DNA of 64,000 nucleotides from Hellea sp039977295 (GTDB lineage Bacteria > Pseudomonadota > Alphaproteobacteria > Caulobacterales > Maricaulaceae), in NCBI GenBank assembly GCA_039977295.1, contig JBDWDN010000003.1, positions 372,001 through 436,000 of the forward strand, read 5' to 3'. Shown piece by piece: positions 17,230 to 25,546 of this stretch (positions within the stretch are counted from its first letter, which is position 1; every line of letters begins with the position of its first letter). Under the pieces are notes generated by a model. It made no database searches. It saw only the letters and a list, made by a program, of their open reading frames with translations, and was not told the DNA's origin. The translations under genes were made by a program, and so were the position numbers.

Positions 17230-17895
17230 CTAAGATTTAGCCGGCCCCGTGCTCACAGCGACCATTGCTGCACGTAACGTTCGGTCACCCAGGCTAAACC
17301 CTGTCTGCATAACAGTAGCCACATTTCCCTTATCTTCTTCAGACGGGATTTGCGCGACAGCTTGATGGACATTGGGGTCAAATTTGCTGCCGACGCCTGG
17401 GACGGCGCGTACGCCGTGGCGCGAGAGCGTTAGGATGAGGTCTTTCTCCGTCAGTTCAATCCCCTCAAGCAGGTTCTTAGCATTTGCGCCCATATCGTCT
17501 TTGGCTTTGCCGTCTAGCGTCAATAGTGCGCGGGAGAGATTGTCGTGCACGGAGAGCATGTCTACAGCAAAGCGCTCAATACCATATGTCTTGGCGGCGG
17601 CGACTTCACGTTCGGCGCGTTTTTTGACATTATCGGCATCCGCCATAGCGCGCAGAGCTTTGTCTTTGAGCGCAGTCAATTCGGCTTCGAGTTGTTCAAC
17701 CTTTTGGGCGTCGCTATCCTCTTCAGTTTCGCTTCCCTCAAGCGCGGCTTCGCGCTGGGCCATGCCGTCCATTTCCATATCAATGGCGCGTTGCAGCGCG
17801 TCTAGATCTTCTTCCGACGGCAAGCCGTCCTCACCCAAATCCATATCTTTCATATCGATATCTTTAATCTTTGTGTCTTTATTCTTGCCTGTCAT
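17230..17895 (-). CDS. grpE: Nucleotide exchange factor GrpE
   Basis: A co-chaperone that releases ADP from DnaK. The 221-aa protein has an acidic N-terminal third (DMDLGEDGLPSEEDL), a long coiled coil with LRAMADADNVKKRAEREV, and the C-terminal beta domain ending FSLGDRTLRAAMVAVSTG, which matches the GrpE signature. It is cytoplasmic and acts as a dimer. It follows hrcA by 27 bp on the same strand, the standard hrcA-grpE operon. dnaK and dnaJ are not in the window. No CIRCE element was found in front of hrcA. Confidence 0.96.
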   Translation of the reverse strand: MTGKNKDTKIKDIDMKDMDLGEDGLPSEEDLDALQRAIDMEMDGMAQREAALEGSETEEDSDAQKVEQLEAELTALKDKALRAMADADNVKKRAEREVAAAKTYGIERFAVDMLSVHDNLSRALLTLDGKAKDDMGANAKNLLEGIELTEKDLILTLSRHGVRAVPGVGSKFDPNVHQAVAQIPSEEDKGNVATVMQTGFSLGDRTLRAAMVAVSTGPAKS

Positions 17896-17922
17896 ACTGA
17901 CTACCTTGTTAGCTCTGCGTCT

Positions 17923-19026
17923 TTAGGTTTTCTGGCCGAGCATTTTGCCGACCAGCTGCGCGGTATAATCCACCATCGGAATAACCCGCGCGTAGTTAAT
18001 GCGTGTGGGACCAATCACGCCGACGGCCCCGATTATATTTTGCTGCGTATCGCGATAAGGCGCGACCACAACGCTGCTGCCCGACAGTGAGAATAAAGGA
18101 TTCTCTGTGCCGATAAAAATCTTTACGCCATCCGCGGTTTCCGCTCTGTCAAGCAAGGCAATAAGGTCTTCCTTGCGCTCCAAATCTTCAAACAGAAGAC
18201 GTATGCGCTCCAAATCGGTCTGCGCTTCCAAATTGTCAAGGAGTTGCGCGTGTCCGCGGACGATTAAAGAGCGATTTGCTGTATTTTTCTGTGTCTTACT
18301 GTTTTTTTGGCCAGACCAGCTCGCAAGGCCCTGGGTGATGAGCTTGGCCGCCGCGGCGTCAATCTGGGCTTCCCCGTGCTTAATCTCGGCCAGAATATCC
18401 TCACGGGCTTCATCGAGCCGCCGCCCTTTCAGTCTTGCCGAGAGGAAATTACCGGCCCGCTCGAGTGAGGCTGGCAACAATCCATCAGGGCGCGGCATGA
18501 GGCGGTTCTCGACATGGCCATCGGCATAGACCATCACGACGAGGGCTTGGCCGTCTTCCAAATTGACAAATTCCACATGTTTTAACGGCCCCGCCGTCTT
18601 TGCGGGCACAGAGGGCGTCAGCACGAGTCCCGCTCCGCCTGCCAATCCTGCAAGCATGGCCGAGGCGTGCTGCATCATAAGGTCAGGGGCTTGCCCGCCT
18701 GCTGCAAGTTGCGCTTCAAGCGATTTCTGCTCACGGCTAGATAAGTCCCCAATCTCTAGCAAACCATCGACAAACAGTCGAAGGCCGGCCTGGGTTGGAA
18801 TCCGTCCTGCACTAACATGGGGCGAGGCTAAAAGGCCGTAACGCGTCAAATCCGCCATTGTATTGCGAATAGTTGCCGGTGAGAGTGAGCGCCCCCCAGA
18901 CATGGCCAAGGTCTTCGATCCGACAGGCTGTCCAGAGGTCAAATAGCCTTCAACGATATCGCGGAATATATCACGCGCGCGTGTATCGAGATCCGTCAGA
19001 GATAAAGTGTGGGGTAGGAAGCTCAT
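17923..19026 (-). CDS. hrcA: Heat-inducible transcription repressor HrcA
   Basis: A repressor that binds the CIRCE operator of groESL-type operons and depends on GroEL for folding. The N-terminal winged helix is seen in LDTRARDIFRDIVEGYL, GSKTLA and SPATIRNTMADL, followed by the HrcA core with VVAPYRD and GVIGPTRINYARVIPMVDY near the C-terminus. ATG 19026 gives MSFLPHTLSL (367 aa); a TTG at 19032 would add two residues and neither start has a clear SD. It heads the hrcA-grpE operon. Confidence 0.95.
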   Translation of the reverse strand: MSFLPHTLSLTDLDTRARDIFRDIVEGYLTSGQPVGSKTLAMSGGRSLSPATIRNTMADLTRYGLLASPHVSAGRIPTQAGLRLFVDGLLEIGDLSSREQKSLEAQLAAGGQAPDLMMQHASAMLAGLAGGAGLVLTPSVPAKTAGPLKHVEFVNLEDGQALVVMVYADGHVENRLMPRPDGLLPASLERAGNFLSARLKGRRLDEAREDILAEIKHGEAQIDAAAAKLITQGLASWSGQKNSKTQKNTANRSLIVRGHAQLLDNLEAQTDLERIRLLFEDLERKEDLIALLDRAETADGVKIFIGTENPLFSLSGSSVVVAPYRDTQQNIIGAVGVIGPTRINYARVIPMVDYTAQLVGKMLGQKT

Positions 19027-19360
19027 AGCCAATGATATTTGGGGGATGGGAGCGCGAGGTGCAAGGGTGGATTTTCGAAAGACAGAGCTGTTTTTCTATT
19101 ATGCGTCTCTTATGTCTCAAAGGCTAACATCCCAATCTTAATACCTTGTTGTGTTGCATTGTTAAGTCCCGCAAACTATCACCATCATTTACAGCTTTGA
19201 TGACGGCTAAAGTCGGAAAAGAACCCCTTCATATGGCGGCTCTTAATTTACCCGATTTTCCATATTTCCGAAAAGACGGATTGAGTGATCTAGTTTTGAC
19301 ATCAAGAGTAGAGGTAAAATTAGCAAATGCGGCGTATTTAAATAATAGGGCTTTAGAAAA
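19027..19360. other. Intergenic region between hrcA and the decarboxylase gene
   Basis: The 334 bp between divergent genes should hold both promoters. A TTGACA occurs near 19296 without a convincing -10 at standard spacing. A 76-codon plus-strand frame (19146-19376) overlaps the next gene start; it has no SD or recognisable motif and is not called. No CIRCE inverted repeat was found. Confidence 0.5.
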
Positions 19361-20746
19361 ATGGAACAATGTTTAGAGATTTTCAATCGGCTGGTCGGTG
19401 ATTTACTGGCTGACGAAGCTCAAAATCCCGTGGCGGAACATGTTCCCTCAGCGCAATTATATGACCGCCTTGATCTTAGGCTGCAAAAGGACGGCATTTC
19501 CGCGTCAGAGCTAGAAAAATCACTCAAGGACCTTGTTTTCGCAACCCCCCGCACGGCAACCCCTGCGTTCTTTAATCAACTTTTTGGCGGCCGCCAAGAA
19601 AAGGCAATCCTCGGAGATCTATTAGCGGTTATCCTAAATAACAGCATGTATACTTACAAAGCTGCTGGCCCTCAAATTGGCGTCGAGAAAGTCATCTTGC
19701 GCGAAATCTGCGATATGATTGGCTGGGATGACAGATCAGATGGGACATTAGCCCCAGGCGGTTCTATGACCAATTTCATGGGCATGCTCATGGCGCGCGA
19801 CGCTTTTAATGAGACTACCAAGCATGAGGGCGTGCACCAGAAAATGACGGTCTATACATCTGCGGAAAGTCATTACAGCACCCCCAAAAATGCAGCCTTT
19901 ATCGGCATTGGCAGAAATAATGTCAGAAAAATTGCGGCTGACGCTCAGGGGCGTATGGATATCACGGCTTTGCGAGAAGCAATCCAAGAGGATATCGCCA
20001 ATGGGCTCCACCCTATTTTGATTAACTGCACGGCGGGCACAACTGTTTTGGGGGCCTATGATGATTTAACGAAGGCCAGCGTGGTCGCGAAAGAGTTCGG
20101 CATTTGGCTACATGTTGATGGCGCCTATGGCGGCTCCGTTCTTTTCAGTGAAGACTATAAGCATCTCATCAAGGGCGCTGAAAATGTCGATTCCTTTACT
20201 GTAAACGCGCATAAAATGCTCGGCACCCCGCTTAGCTGTTCACTGATTGTCGTGAAGGATAAGAAACATCTTTATGACTCTTTTTCCAATGACGCCTCTT
20301 ACCTCTACCAAACAGATCATGATGATTATAATCTTGGAAAAATGTCGATCCAATGCGGCCGCAGAAATGACGCGCTCAAGCTTTGGGTGCTGTGGAAAAG
20401 CCTTGGCACAAAGGGCTTAGAGCGCATTGTAGATAAGCAATTTCAGCTAGCGGACGCCGGACGCAATTATGTGCGCGCCCATCCTGATTATACCGATTAC
20501 AGCATAGACGAAACTGTGGCTGTGTGTTTCAATTATAAAGATATTCCAGCAGAGGATATTTGCACGGCGCTTTATGAGCATTCCGAATTACTTGTAGGTT
20601 ACGGTTCATTTAATAACGATATATTTATTCGCTTAGTGACGATAAATGCGGCTAATGAAACAGATGATATTTTGACCTTCTTTAAGACGCTGGAAGAATT
20701 TATCGATAATCACCCAGACTTATTTACGAGCGCCGCAAAAATGTAA
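19361..20746 (+). CDS. PLP-dependent group II amino acid decarboxylase
   Basis: A 461-aa fold-type I decarboxylase of the glutamate/aspartate/cysteine sulfinate/aromatic amino acid group. H171 in AESHYS is the residue that stacks on PLP, D253 in HVDGAYGGS binds the pyridine nitrogen, and K285 in NAHKMLG forms the Schiff base. Related marine-bacterial enzymes include aspartate decarboxylases (PanP type, supplying beta-alanine) and cysteine sulfinate decarboxylases; the substrate cannot be decided from motifs. The gene is preceded by a long leader and followed closely by a DUF6356 gene, which does not clarify its role. Confidence 0.92.
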   Translation: MEQCLEIFNRLVGDLLADEAQNPVAEHVPSAQLYDRLDLRLQKDGISASELEKSLKDLVFATPRTATPAFFNQLFGGRQEKAILGDLLAVILNNSMYTYKAAGPQIGVEKVILREICDMIGWDDRSDGTLAPGGSMTNFMGMLMARDAFNETTKHEGVHQKMTVYTSAESHYSTPKNAAFIGIGRNNVRKIAADAQGRMDITALREAIQEDIANGLHPILINCTAGTTVLGAYDDLTKASVVAKEFGIWLHVDGAYGGSVLFSEDYKHLIKGAENVDSFTVNAHKMLGTPLSCSLIVVKDKKHLYDSFSNDASYLYQTDHDDYNLGKMSIQCGRRNDALKLWVLWKSLGTKGLERIVDKQFQLADAGRNYVRAHPDYTDYSIDETVAVCFNYKDIPAEDICTALYEHSELLVGYGSFNNDIFIRLVTINAANETDDILTFFKTLEEFIDNHPDLFTSAAKM

Positions 20747-20780
20747 CTACCGATAACTAAACGCCATAAATGGAACCCGT

Positions 20781-21011
20781 ATGAAAGCCTTTACAAAACA
20801 CCCCAACTCCGTCGGCGAGAGCTATTTCCAGCATATGCGCGTGTCCTTTGGCTTTGGCGGGCGCATGTTTGTGGCGGCAGTCGGCTGTTTCCTTCACGGG
20901 ATATTTCCGTTTCTTTGCGTTAAAACAGGCAGCACAGCAATTCATAGCTTAAACCATAATTTGGTTGAAAATCGTGATAGGCGTGACGCGCCTTGCTATC
21001 CGAAAGACTGA
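20781..21011 (+). CDS. DUF6356 family protein
   Basis: A 76-aa protein with the family pattern HPNSVGESYFQH, FGGRMF, CFLHGIFPF and KTGS, which matches my recollection of DUF6356, a small alphaproteobacterial family. One hydrophobic segment (residues 29-46) suggests membrane association. Function is unknown. A weak GGAA SD precedes the ATG. It sits 34 bp after the decarboxylase gene and ends 20 bp before the next gene, so it is probably cotranscribed with both. Confidence 0.8.
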   Translation: MKAFTKHPNSVGESYFQHMRVSFGFGGRMFVAAVGCFLHGIFPFLCVKTGSTAIHSLNHNLVENRDRRDAPCYPKD

Positions 21012-21031
21012 AATGGCTTAGGGAGGTAAAT

Positions 21032-21949
21032 GTGAAGAATTTATTGCTAATTTTACTTTTGACGACAGGCCTTTCGGCATGTTCAAAACCTCCCGAAAAA
21101 TCACAGATAGTTTGCAGCCCTCTCGGTTACGATAAAGCTCAATTATTAGAGCTTCGGGCCGCCAAATTTGAAATTTCCGATGCGGCGAAGCGAGATGAGT
21201 TTTTACGTGGCGTTACGGCTTGCTTGGGGCATCCCGATCCAGACCTTAGGGATAAGGTTGCTTATGAGGCCTTTGCGCAACTTTTACGCTCTGAAACTGT
21301 GCCTAATAAAACAGTTTTAGCGTTGCGCGCTGACCTATTATCAATGCTAGAAAAACCTGATGCTATGGGGCAAGGTTTCATAAAACCTTTCGCCGCCTTG
21401 GCGCTGTCAGAAGTTGTCCGCGTGGACCGTAAGACGCCAATCTTTACGCCTGAGCAACGCGCCGAGACCGTAAATACTATTTCTAATTATATGAGGTCTA
21501 TTACCGATTACCGCGGATATGATTCAAGCGAAGGCTGGCGGCATGGCGTGGCGCATTCAGCAGATGTTTTGCTGCAATTATCTCTTAACCCAGAAATAGA
21601 GCAGGAAGACTTAGCGGTGATACAAGAGGCTGTGTTAAGTCAAATTGTGCCGCAAAATGGACATTTCTATATCTACGGAGAGCCAGGCCGGCTTGCCCGT
21701 CCAATAGTCTATTTAGCAGCCCGGGACGCGTTCACGCCCGAAGAATGGACCGCATGGTTTGAGAAAATCGCTGATCCCGCGCCATTTGAAAACTGGGGTG
21801 ATATGTATAGCTCGCAAGAGGGACTAGCTAAATTACACAATACGAAAGCCTTCGCCAATGCCGTCTATAGCACAGCTATCAATAGCAAAAATACGGGGGT
21901 GAATGCGCTTGCGGAGCCCGCGCTGAATGTGCTTCGTCAGTTGCCTTGA
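21032..21949 (+). CDS. DUF2785 domain lipoprotein
   Basis: A 305-aa predicted lipoprotein: a GTG start at 21032 has a strong GGGAGGT SD and gives a signal peptide ending in the lipobox LSAC. The mature part matches the DUF2785 pattern by eye: HPDPDLRDKVAYEAF, DYRGYDSSEGWRHGVAHSAD, then GEPGRLARP and TPEEWTAWF. DUF2785 proteins are alpha-helical and of unknown function; conserved Trp, His and Asp residues in the middle motif suggest an active or ligand site. A secreted, lipid-anchored form is notable because many family members look cytoplasmic (from memory). Confidence 0.82.
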   Translation: MKNLLLILLLTTGLSACSKPPEKSQIVCSPLGYDKAQLLELRAAKFEISDAAKRDEFLRGVTACLGHPDPDLRDKVAYEAFAQLLRSETVPNKTVLALRADLLSMLEKPDAMGQGFIKPFAALALSEVVRVDRKTPIFTPEQRAETVNTISNYMRSITDYRGYDSSEGWRHGVAHSADVLLQLSLNPEIEQEDLAVIQEAVLSQIVPQNGHFYIYGEPGRLARPIVYLAARDAFTPEEWTAWFEKIADPAPFENWGDMYSSQEGLAKLHNTKAFANAVYSTAINSKNTGVNALAEPALNVLRQLP

Positions 21950-22055
21950 GCTAGGCGGTGCATCTTATCTTTATAGCTGACGAGGCATGTCGATTGGCTC
22001 GCAAATGTCCTGGCCTATAACTTTGAGCTAACGGTAGTGAAAAGCCGAAAAATTA

Positions 22056-22250
22056 GGAACCCCTCATCCGTCACTTCGTGACACCTTCTCCCCATAGGAG
22101 AAGGGGAGTTTGGGGGAGCTTCCGCTATTGATTTTTGCCTTTAGCGTTTTGGGAGAGACGTGAAGAGAACGAGGCTTTAGGTTGGCGTTGCCTTGATGTT
22201 CTTCTCCCATGTGGAGAAGGTGGGCGCGTAGCGCTCGGATGAGGGGTTCC
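22056..22250. repeat. MITE-like palindromic repeat with 15-bp terminal inverted repeats
   Basis: The outer ends GGAACCCCTCATCCG (22056-22070) and CGGATGAGGGGTTCC (22236-22250) are exact inverse complements. Inside each end is an inverted copy of a hairpin of the type CACCTTCTCC...GGAGAAGG. No target-site duplication is evident. It occupies most of the gap 21950-22398. Similar CCCTCATCCG/CTTCTCCCC units are common dispersed repeats in alphaproteobacteria. Confidence 0.8.
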
Positions 22251-22398
22251 AGGTCTTTTCGTATTTCATCTAATTCTAAGGTCTGGTGACATTGCATACG
22301 TCAACCTGTCGGCTTGGCGATAAGTTTTTGCCATTCTTTTCTCTAGCCATACGGCGCTCGCTTCGTTACTCCCACCATTAAACCTAAAAGGAAAAATT

Positions 22399-23112
22399 AT
22401 GCGCCCCGAAAACCGTTCCCGTGAATCTCTTCGCCCTATTACATTTGAAGCGGGCGTCTCCCGCTATGCTGAGGGCTCTTGTCTTGTTAAATTTGGCGAG
22501 ACTCATGTGCTTTGCACGGCCTCAATTGATGAAAACGTCCCGCGCTGGATGAAGGGTAAAGGTAAGGGCTGGGTTACGGCGGAATATGGTATGTTGCCGC
22601 GCGCGACCCATACGCGAAATTCACGCGAAGCCGCGCGCGGTAAGCAAGGCGGGCGTACTGTTGAAATTCAGCGCCTGATTGGCCGCTCACTTCGCGCTGT
22701 TGTCGATCTTGAAAAGCTTGGCGAGCGTCAGGTCATTGTGGATTGCGATGTTATGCAGGCTGATGGCGGAACGCGCACGGCATCGATTACGGGGGCTTGG
22801 GTGGCTTTGTCACTGGCGTGTGAAGGCCTGGTCAAAAAGGGCTTGATTAAAGAGAATCCCATTACAGATAAAATGGCGGCGGTGAGCTGCGGTATCGTAG
22901 ACGGTGAATGCCGCCTTGATTTGGAATATGTCGAAGACAGTGCGGCCCAGGCTGATGCCAATTTCGTGCTGACAGAAAATGGCGGCGTCATTGAAGTGCA
23001 AGCCAGCGCGGAAGAAACGCCTTTTACCGCCGATGAAATGGCAGAGCTTATGCGCCTTGCCGGCGTAGGTATTAGCGAGCTGTGCGCGCTTCAAACAGAG
23101 GCGCTAAAATAA
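22399..23112 (+). CDS. rph: Ribonuclease PH
   Basis: A 3'-to-5' phosphorolytic exoribonuclease that trims tRNA 3' ends, forming a hexameric ring. The sequence begins MRPENRSRESLRPITFE and contains GKGKGWVTAEYGMLPRAT and the phosphate-site region VDCDVMQADGGTRTASITG. At 237 aa it has standard length. It has an AAAGGAAAA SD. In related genomes rph lies between hrcA (divergent) and rdgB-hemW; here extra genes have been inserted on both sides but the order is kept. Confidence 0.97.
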   Translation: MRPENRSRESLRPITFEAGVSRYAEGSCLVKFGETHVLCTASIDENVPRWMKGKGKGWVTAEYGMLPRATHTRNSREAARGKQGGRTVEIQRLIGRSLRAVVDLEKLGERQVIVDCDVMQADGGTRTASITGAWVALSLACEGLVKKGLIKENPITDKMAAVSCGIVDGECRLDLEYVEDSAAQADANFVLTENGGVIEVQASAEETPFTADEMAELMRLAGVGISELCALQTEALK

Positions 23113-24077
23113 TGAGACAGGCCGCGCTGAAGAGGATTTTTAGCGCGGCCGTTTTATACGGGCTTTCGGCCTGCGGCTCAGCAAAGCTTGCCCAAAGCTG
23201 CAGCGCAGAATTTATTATTCTTGGCACAGCCCAAGATGCTGGCGCGCCCCAAATTGGAAATTCAGGTGACCCTGCTTGGCGGGATGCGGCGCTGAGGGGC
23301 CATGCGGCCTCGGCAGCATTGGTGGATTATCAAAGCGGCGCGCGCTATCTTTTCGAAGCCACGCCCGATATGCGAGAGCAGCTTCATATGCTGGACGGCA
23401 TGGCGCCTCCGCAAAATGCGGCGCCGTTGGGACTGTCTGGGGTATTTCTCACCCACGCCCATATTGGCCATTATGCAGGATTGATGTTTGCCGGCCATGA
23501 GTCTGCGGGGACAAAAAGCCTGAATGTCTATGCCATGCCGCGCATGACGGACTATCTAAAACAAAACGGCCCTTGGTCGCAATTGGTTGAATATGGAAAT
23601 ATTAAGCTGCAGCCTTTGACGGCTGGCACGGCGGCGAAATTAGCTGATGATGTCCGCGTTACGCCTTATCAAGTGCCGCATCGCGATGAATTTTCTGAGA
23701 CGGTGGGTTTTGAAATTATGGCCCGCGATAAAGCAGTCCTCTTCTTGCCTGACATTGATAGCTGGGCAGAGTGGGAGCAGGCCTATGGCCAGACGATTGA
23801 AGCGCGTCTATCTGCGGTCGATTATGCATTTTTGGACGCGACTTTTTATGATGATAATGAATTACCGGGGCGGGATATGTCGGCCATCCCGCATCCGCGC
23901 TTAAAAGGCTCAATGGACCGCTTCGATAAGCTGCCAAAATCAGAGCAATCCAAGGTAAGATTTATTCATCTCAATCACACCAATCCTGCACGCTTTGAGA
24001 CGTCTGATGTATCTCAAAAAATTGCGCGACGAGGCTATAAACTCGCCAAAGCGGGTGAACGTTATTGTTTGGATTAG
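23112..24077 (+). CDS. MBL-fold lipoprotein, PqqB-like
   Basis: Start ATG 23112 overlaps the last base of the rph stop (TAATG). The signal peptide ends in the lipobox LSAC, so the 321-aa product is probably lipid-anchored outside the cytoplasm. The mature part resembles PqqB: LGTAQDAGAPQIGN near the start, THAHIGHYAGL at 114-124, then VPHRDE and LFLPDIDSW and a late LNHTNP. The canonical MBL motif HxHxDH reads H115-A-H117-I-G119-H120, so the Asp metal ligand is replaced by Gly. There are no other pqq genes. Zinc hydrolase activity is therefore uncertain. Confidence 0.85.
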   Translation: MRQAALKRIFSAAVLYGLSACGSAKLAQSCSAEFIILGTAQDAGAPQIGNSGDPAWRDAALRGHAASAALVDYQSGARYLFEATPDMREQLHMLDGMAPPQNAAPLGLSGVFLTHAHIGHYAGLMFAGHESAGTKSLNVYAMPRMTDYLKQNGPWSQLVEYGNIKLQPLTAGTAAKLADDVRVTPYQVPHRDEFSETVGFEIMARDKAVLFLPDIDSWAEWEQAYGQTIEARLSAVDYAFLDATFYDDNELPGRDMSAIPHPRLKGSMDRFDKLPKSEQSKVRFIHLNHTNPARFETSDVSQKIARRGYKLAKAGERYCLD

Positions 24078-24080
24078 GTG

Positions 24081-24326
24081 TTATTCCGCCGCGTCTTTAA
24101 CGCTTTTAATTTCGCCATTTTCATCAGGTTCATAGACCAGAATATCTGCGGGTTGGCAGTCGAGTTCTCTGCAAAGGGCGTCTAACGTTGAAAACCGCAC
24201 GGCGCGGGCTTTTCCTGTTTTCAATATGGACAAATTGGCGAGCGTTATGCCTACGCGTTGTGCCAGCTCTGTAAGCGACATGCGGCGATCTAAAAGGACG
24301 CGGTCAAGGTTTACGCGGATGGTCAT
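24081..24326 (-). CDS. Small Cro/CI-type HTH regulator (YozG-like)
   Basis: An 81-aa protein consisting of one HTH_3-like domain: RVNLDRVLLDRRMSLTELAQ, then GITLANLSILKTGKARAVRF as turn and recognition helix, and CRELDCQPADILVYEPDE. This matches the short regulators usually encoded with DUF2975 membrane proteins. Its ATG overlaps the stop of the DUF2975 gene by four bases. It converges on the MBL lipoprotein gene with only 3 bp between the stops. Confidence 0.9.
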   Translation of the reverse strand: MTIRVNLDRVLLDRRMSLTELAQRVGITLANLSILKTGKARAVRFSTLDALCRELDCQPADILVYEPDENGEIKSVKDAAE

Positions 24327-24838
24327 ATTGTTAGCTCCGCATCCCGGCGAAGTTCAGCGCCGTGACGGAAGACTTCGGCAAGGGCTGCGACAACAAAAAC
24401 AACGAACCAAGTGCCCGGACGTAAATCAAGGGTCACTTCGCCAATAGTTGATAAATTCATCGTGACGATTCTCAAGACTTCAGCCAAGGCGATCACAATC
24501 CACATCAACCGAAGGCGGGAAATATTTTCTGGCACGAAGGGGTCTCCATCAAGCAAAGTCTTCACGATTTTGCGAAGGATATTTAAAACAAAAAACCACA
24601 TCGCGCCAATCAATGCACTTCCCAAGAGCGCCATGGAGGAAAGATGCGTTTTCATATTGGTGCCAGATTCTTCCAGCTTAGCCATTAAGTCAGCACTTAT
24701 AGAATTATCGGTCATTAAAATAACGCCGAAAACAACCAGCAAAATCACGCAAAAAACCATCACAACCATCGCAATCAAGATGACGATACTCAAGCCTCTC
24801 GCGACGGGTGTTCCCGTATTATCATTCACTGCATTCAT
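24323..24838 (-). CDS. DUF2975 membrane protein
   Basis: A 171-aa protein with four predicted transmembrane segments (about 15-40, 65-90, 110-130 and 140-155). DGDPFVPENISRLRLM between segments 2 and 3 is the recognisable DUF2975 motif. These proteins are nearly always paired with a small YozG-like HTH protein, as here, and are thought to sense a membrane state or hold the regulator; this is inference from context. The pair interrupts the rph-rdgB neighbourhood. Confidence 0.88.
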   Translation of the reverse strand: MNAVNDNTGTPVARGLSIVILIAMVVMVFCVILLVVFGVILMTDNSISADLMAKLEESGTNMKTHLSSMALLGSALIGAMWFFVLNILRKIVKTLLDGDPFVPENISRLRLMWIVIALAEVLRIVTMNLSTIGEVTLDLRPGTWFVVFVVAALAEVFRHGAELRRDAELTI

Positions 24839-24919
24839 ATATGTTTTTCCAAGTTCGTCTTATTGATAAACAATAATTGCCATATTGCAAGCCGTGATAA
24901 CACCGCCTAGAGACCTCTT

Positions 24920-25546
24920 ATGAAGAACATAACCAAAATTGTTGTTGCCTCCCATAATGAAGGCAAAGTCCGAGAGATCAGAGATTTGCTCGCGCCATTC
25001 GGCGTTGAGACGGTCAGTGCGGGCGAGTTGGGCTTGCCCGAACCCGAGGAAACCGAGGCAACATTTGCCGGAAATGCGCAGTTGAAAGCCCATGCGGCAG
25101 CCGACGCATCGGGGCTGCCGGCCCTATCCGATGATAGCGGCTTGGCAGTGGATGCGCTAAATGGCGATCCTGGGATATATGCCGCGCGTTGGGCCGAAAA
25201 GCCGCGCTGTGAAGGGGGCGGGCGCGACTTTGATATGGCTATGTGGCATGTGAATGACCTCATTGGCGACGGGGTTCGCACCGCGCGATTTATCTGCGCG
25301 CTCTGTCTGGCCTATCCGTCTAAAGACGGGACTGGCGGTGAAGCGCATACTTATGAAGGAACAGTCGAAGGCGAAATTATCTGGCCGCCGCGCGGAGAGA
25401 AAGGCTTTGGCTATGACCCAATTTTTCGCGCCATTGGTGACGCCAAAACATTTGCCGAGATAGACCCGCAAGAGAAGCACGCTAAAAGTCACCGTGCCGA
25501 TGCCTTTGCCAAATTCCTATTAGACCAATTTCCTGATGCAAAATGA
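24920..25546 (+). CDS. rdgB: dITP/XTP pyrophosphatase
   Basis: A house-cleaning nucleotide pyrophosphatase that hydrolyses dITP, dHAPTP and XTP to monophosphates, keeping deaminated purines out of nucleic acids. KIVVASHNEGKVREIRDLL is the substrate-binding N-terminal motif, SDDSGLAVDALNG is the metal-binding core, and GEKGFGYDPIF and EKHAKSHRADA follow. The length of 208 aa is typical. Its end overlaps the start of hemW by 11 bp, implying coupled translation, the usual rdgB-hemW arrangement. Confidence 0.97.
   Translation: MKNITKIVVASHNEGKVREIRDLLAPFGVETVSAGELGLPEPEETEATFAGNAQLKAHAAADASGLPALSDDSGLAVDALNGDPGIYAARWAEKPRCEGGGRDFDMAMWHVNDLIGDGVRTARFICALCLAYPSKDGTGGEAHTYEGTVEGEIIWPPRGEKGFGYDPIFRAIGDAKTFAEIDPQEKHAKSHRADAFAKFLLDQFPDAK

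Noticed and set aside
19146..19376. 76-codon frame overlapping the decarboxylase start
   Set aside because: No SD, no motif, overlaps the following gene in another frame; treated as leader.
22064..22297. 77-codon minus-strand frame
   Set aside because: It is a translation of the inverted-repeat element, not a gene.
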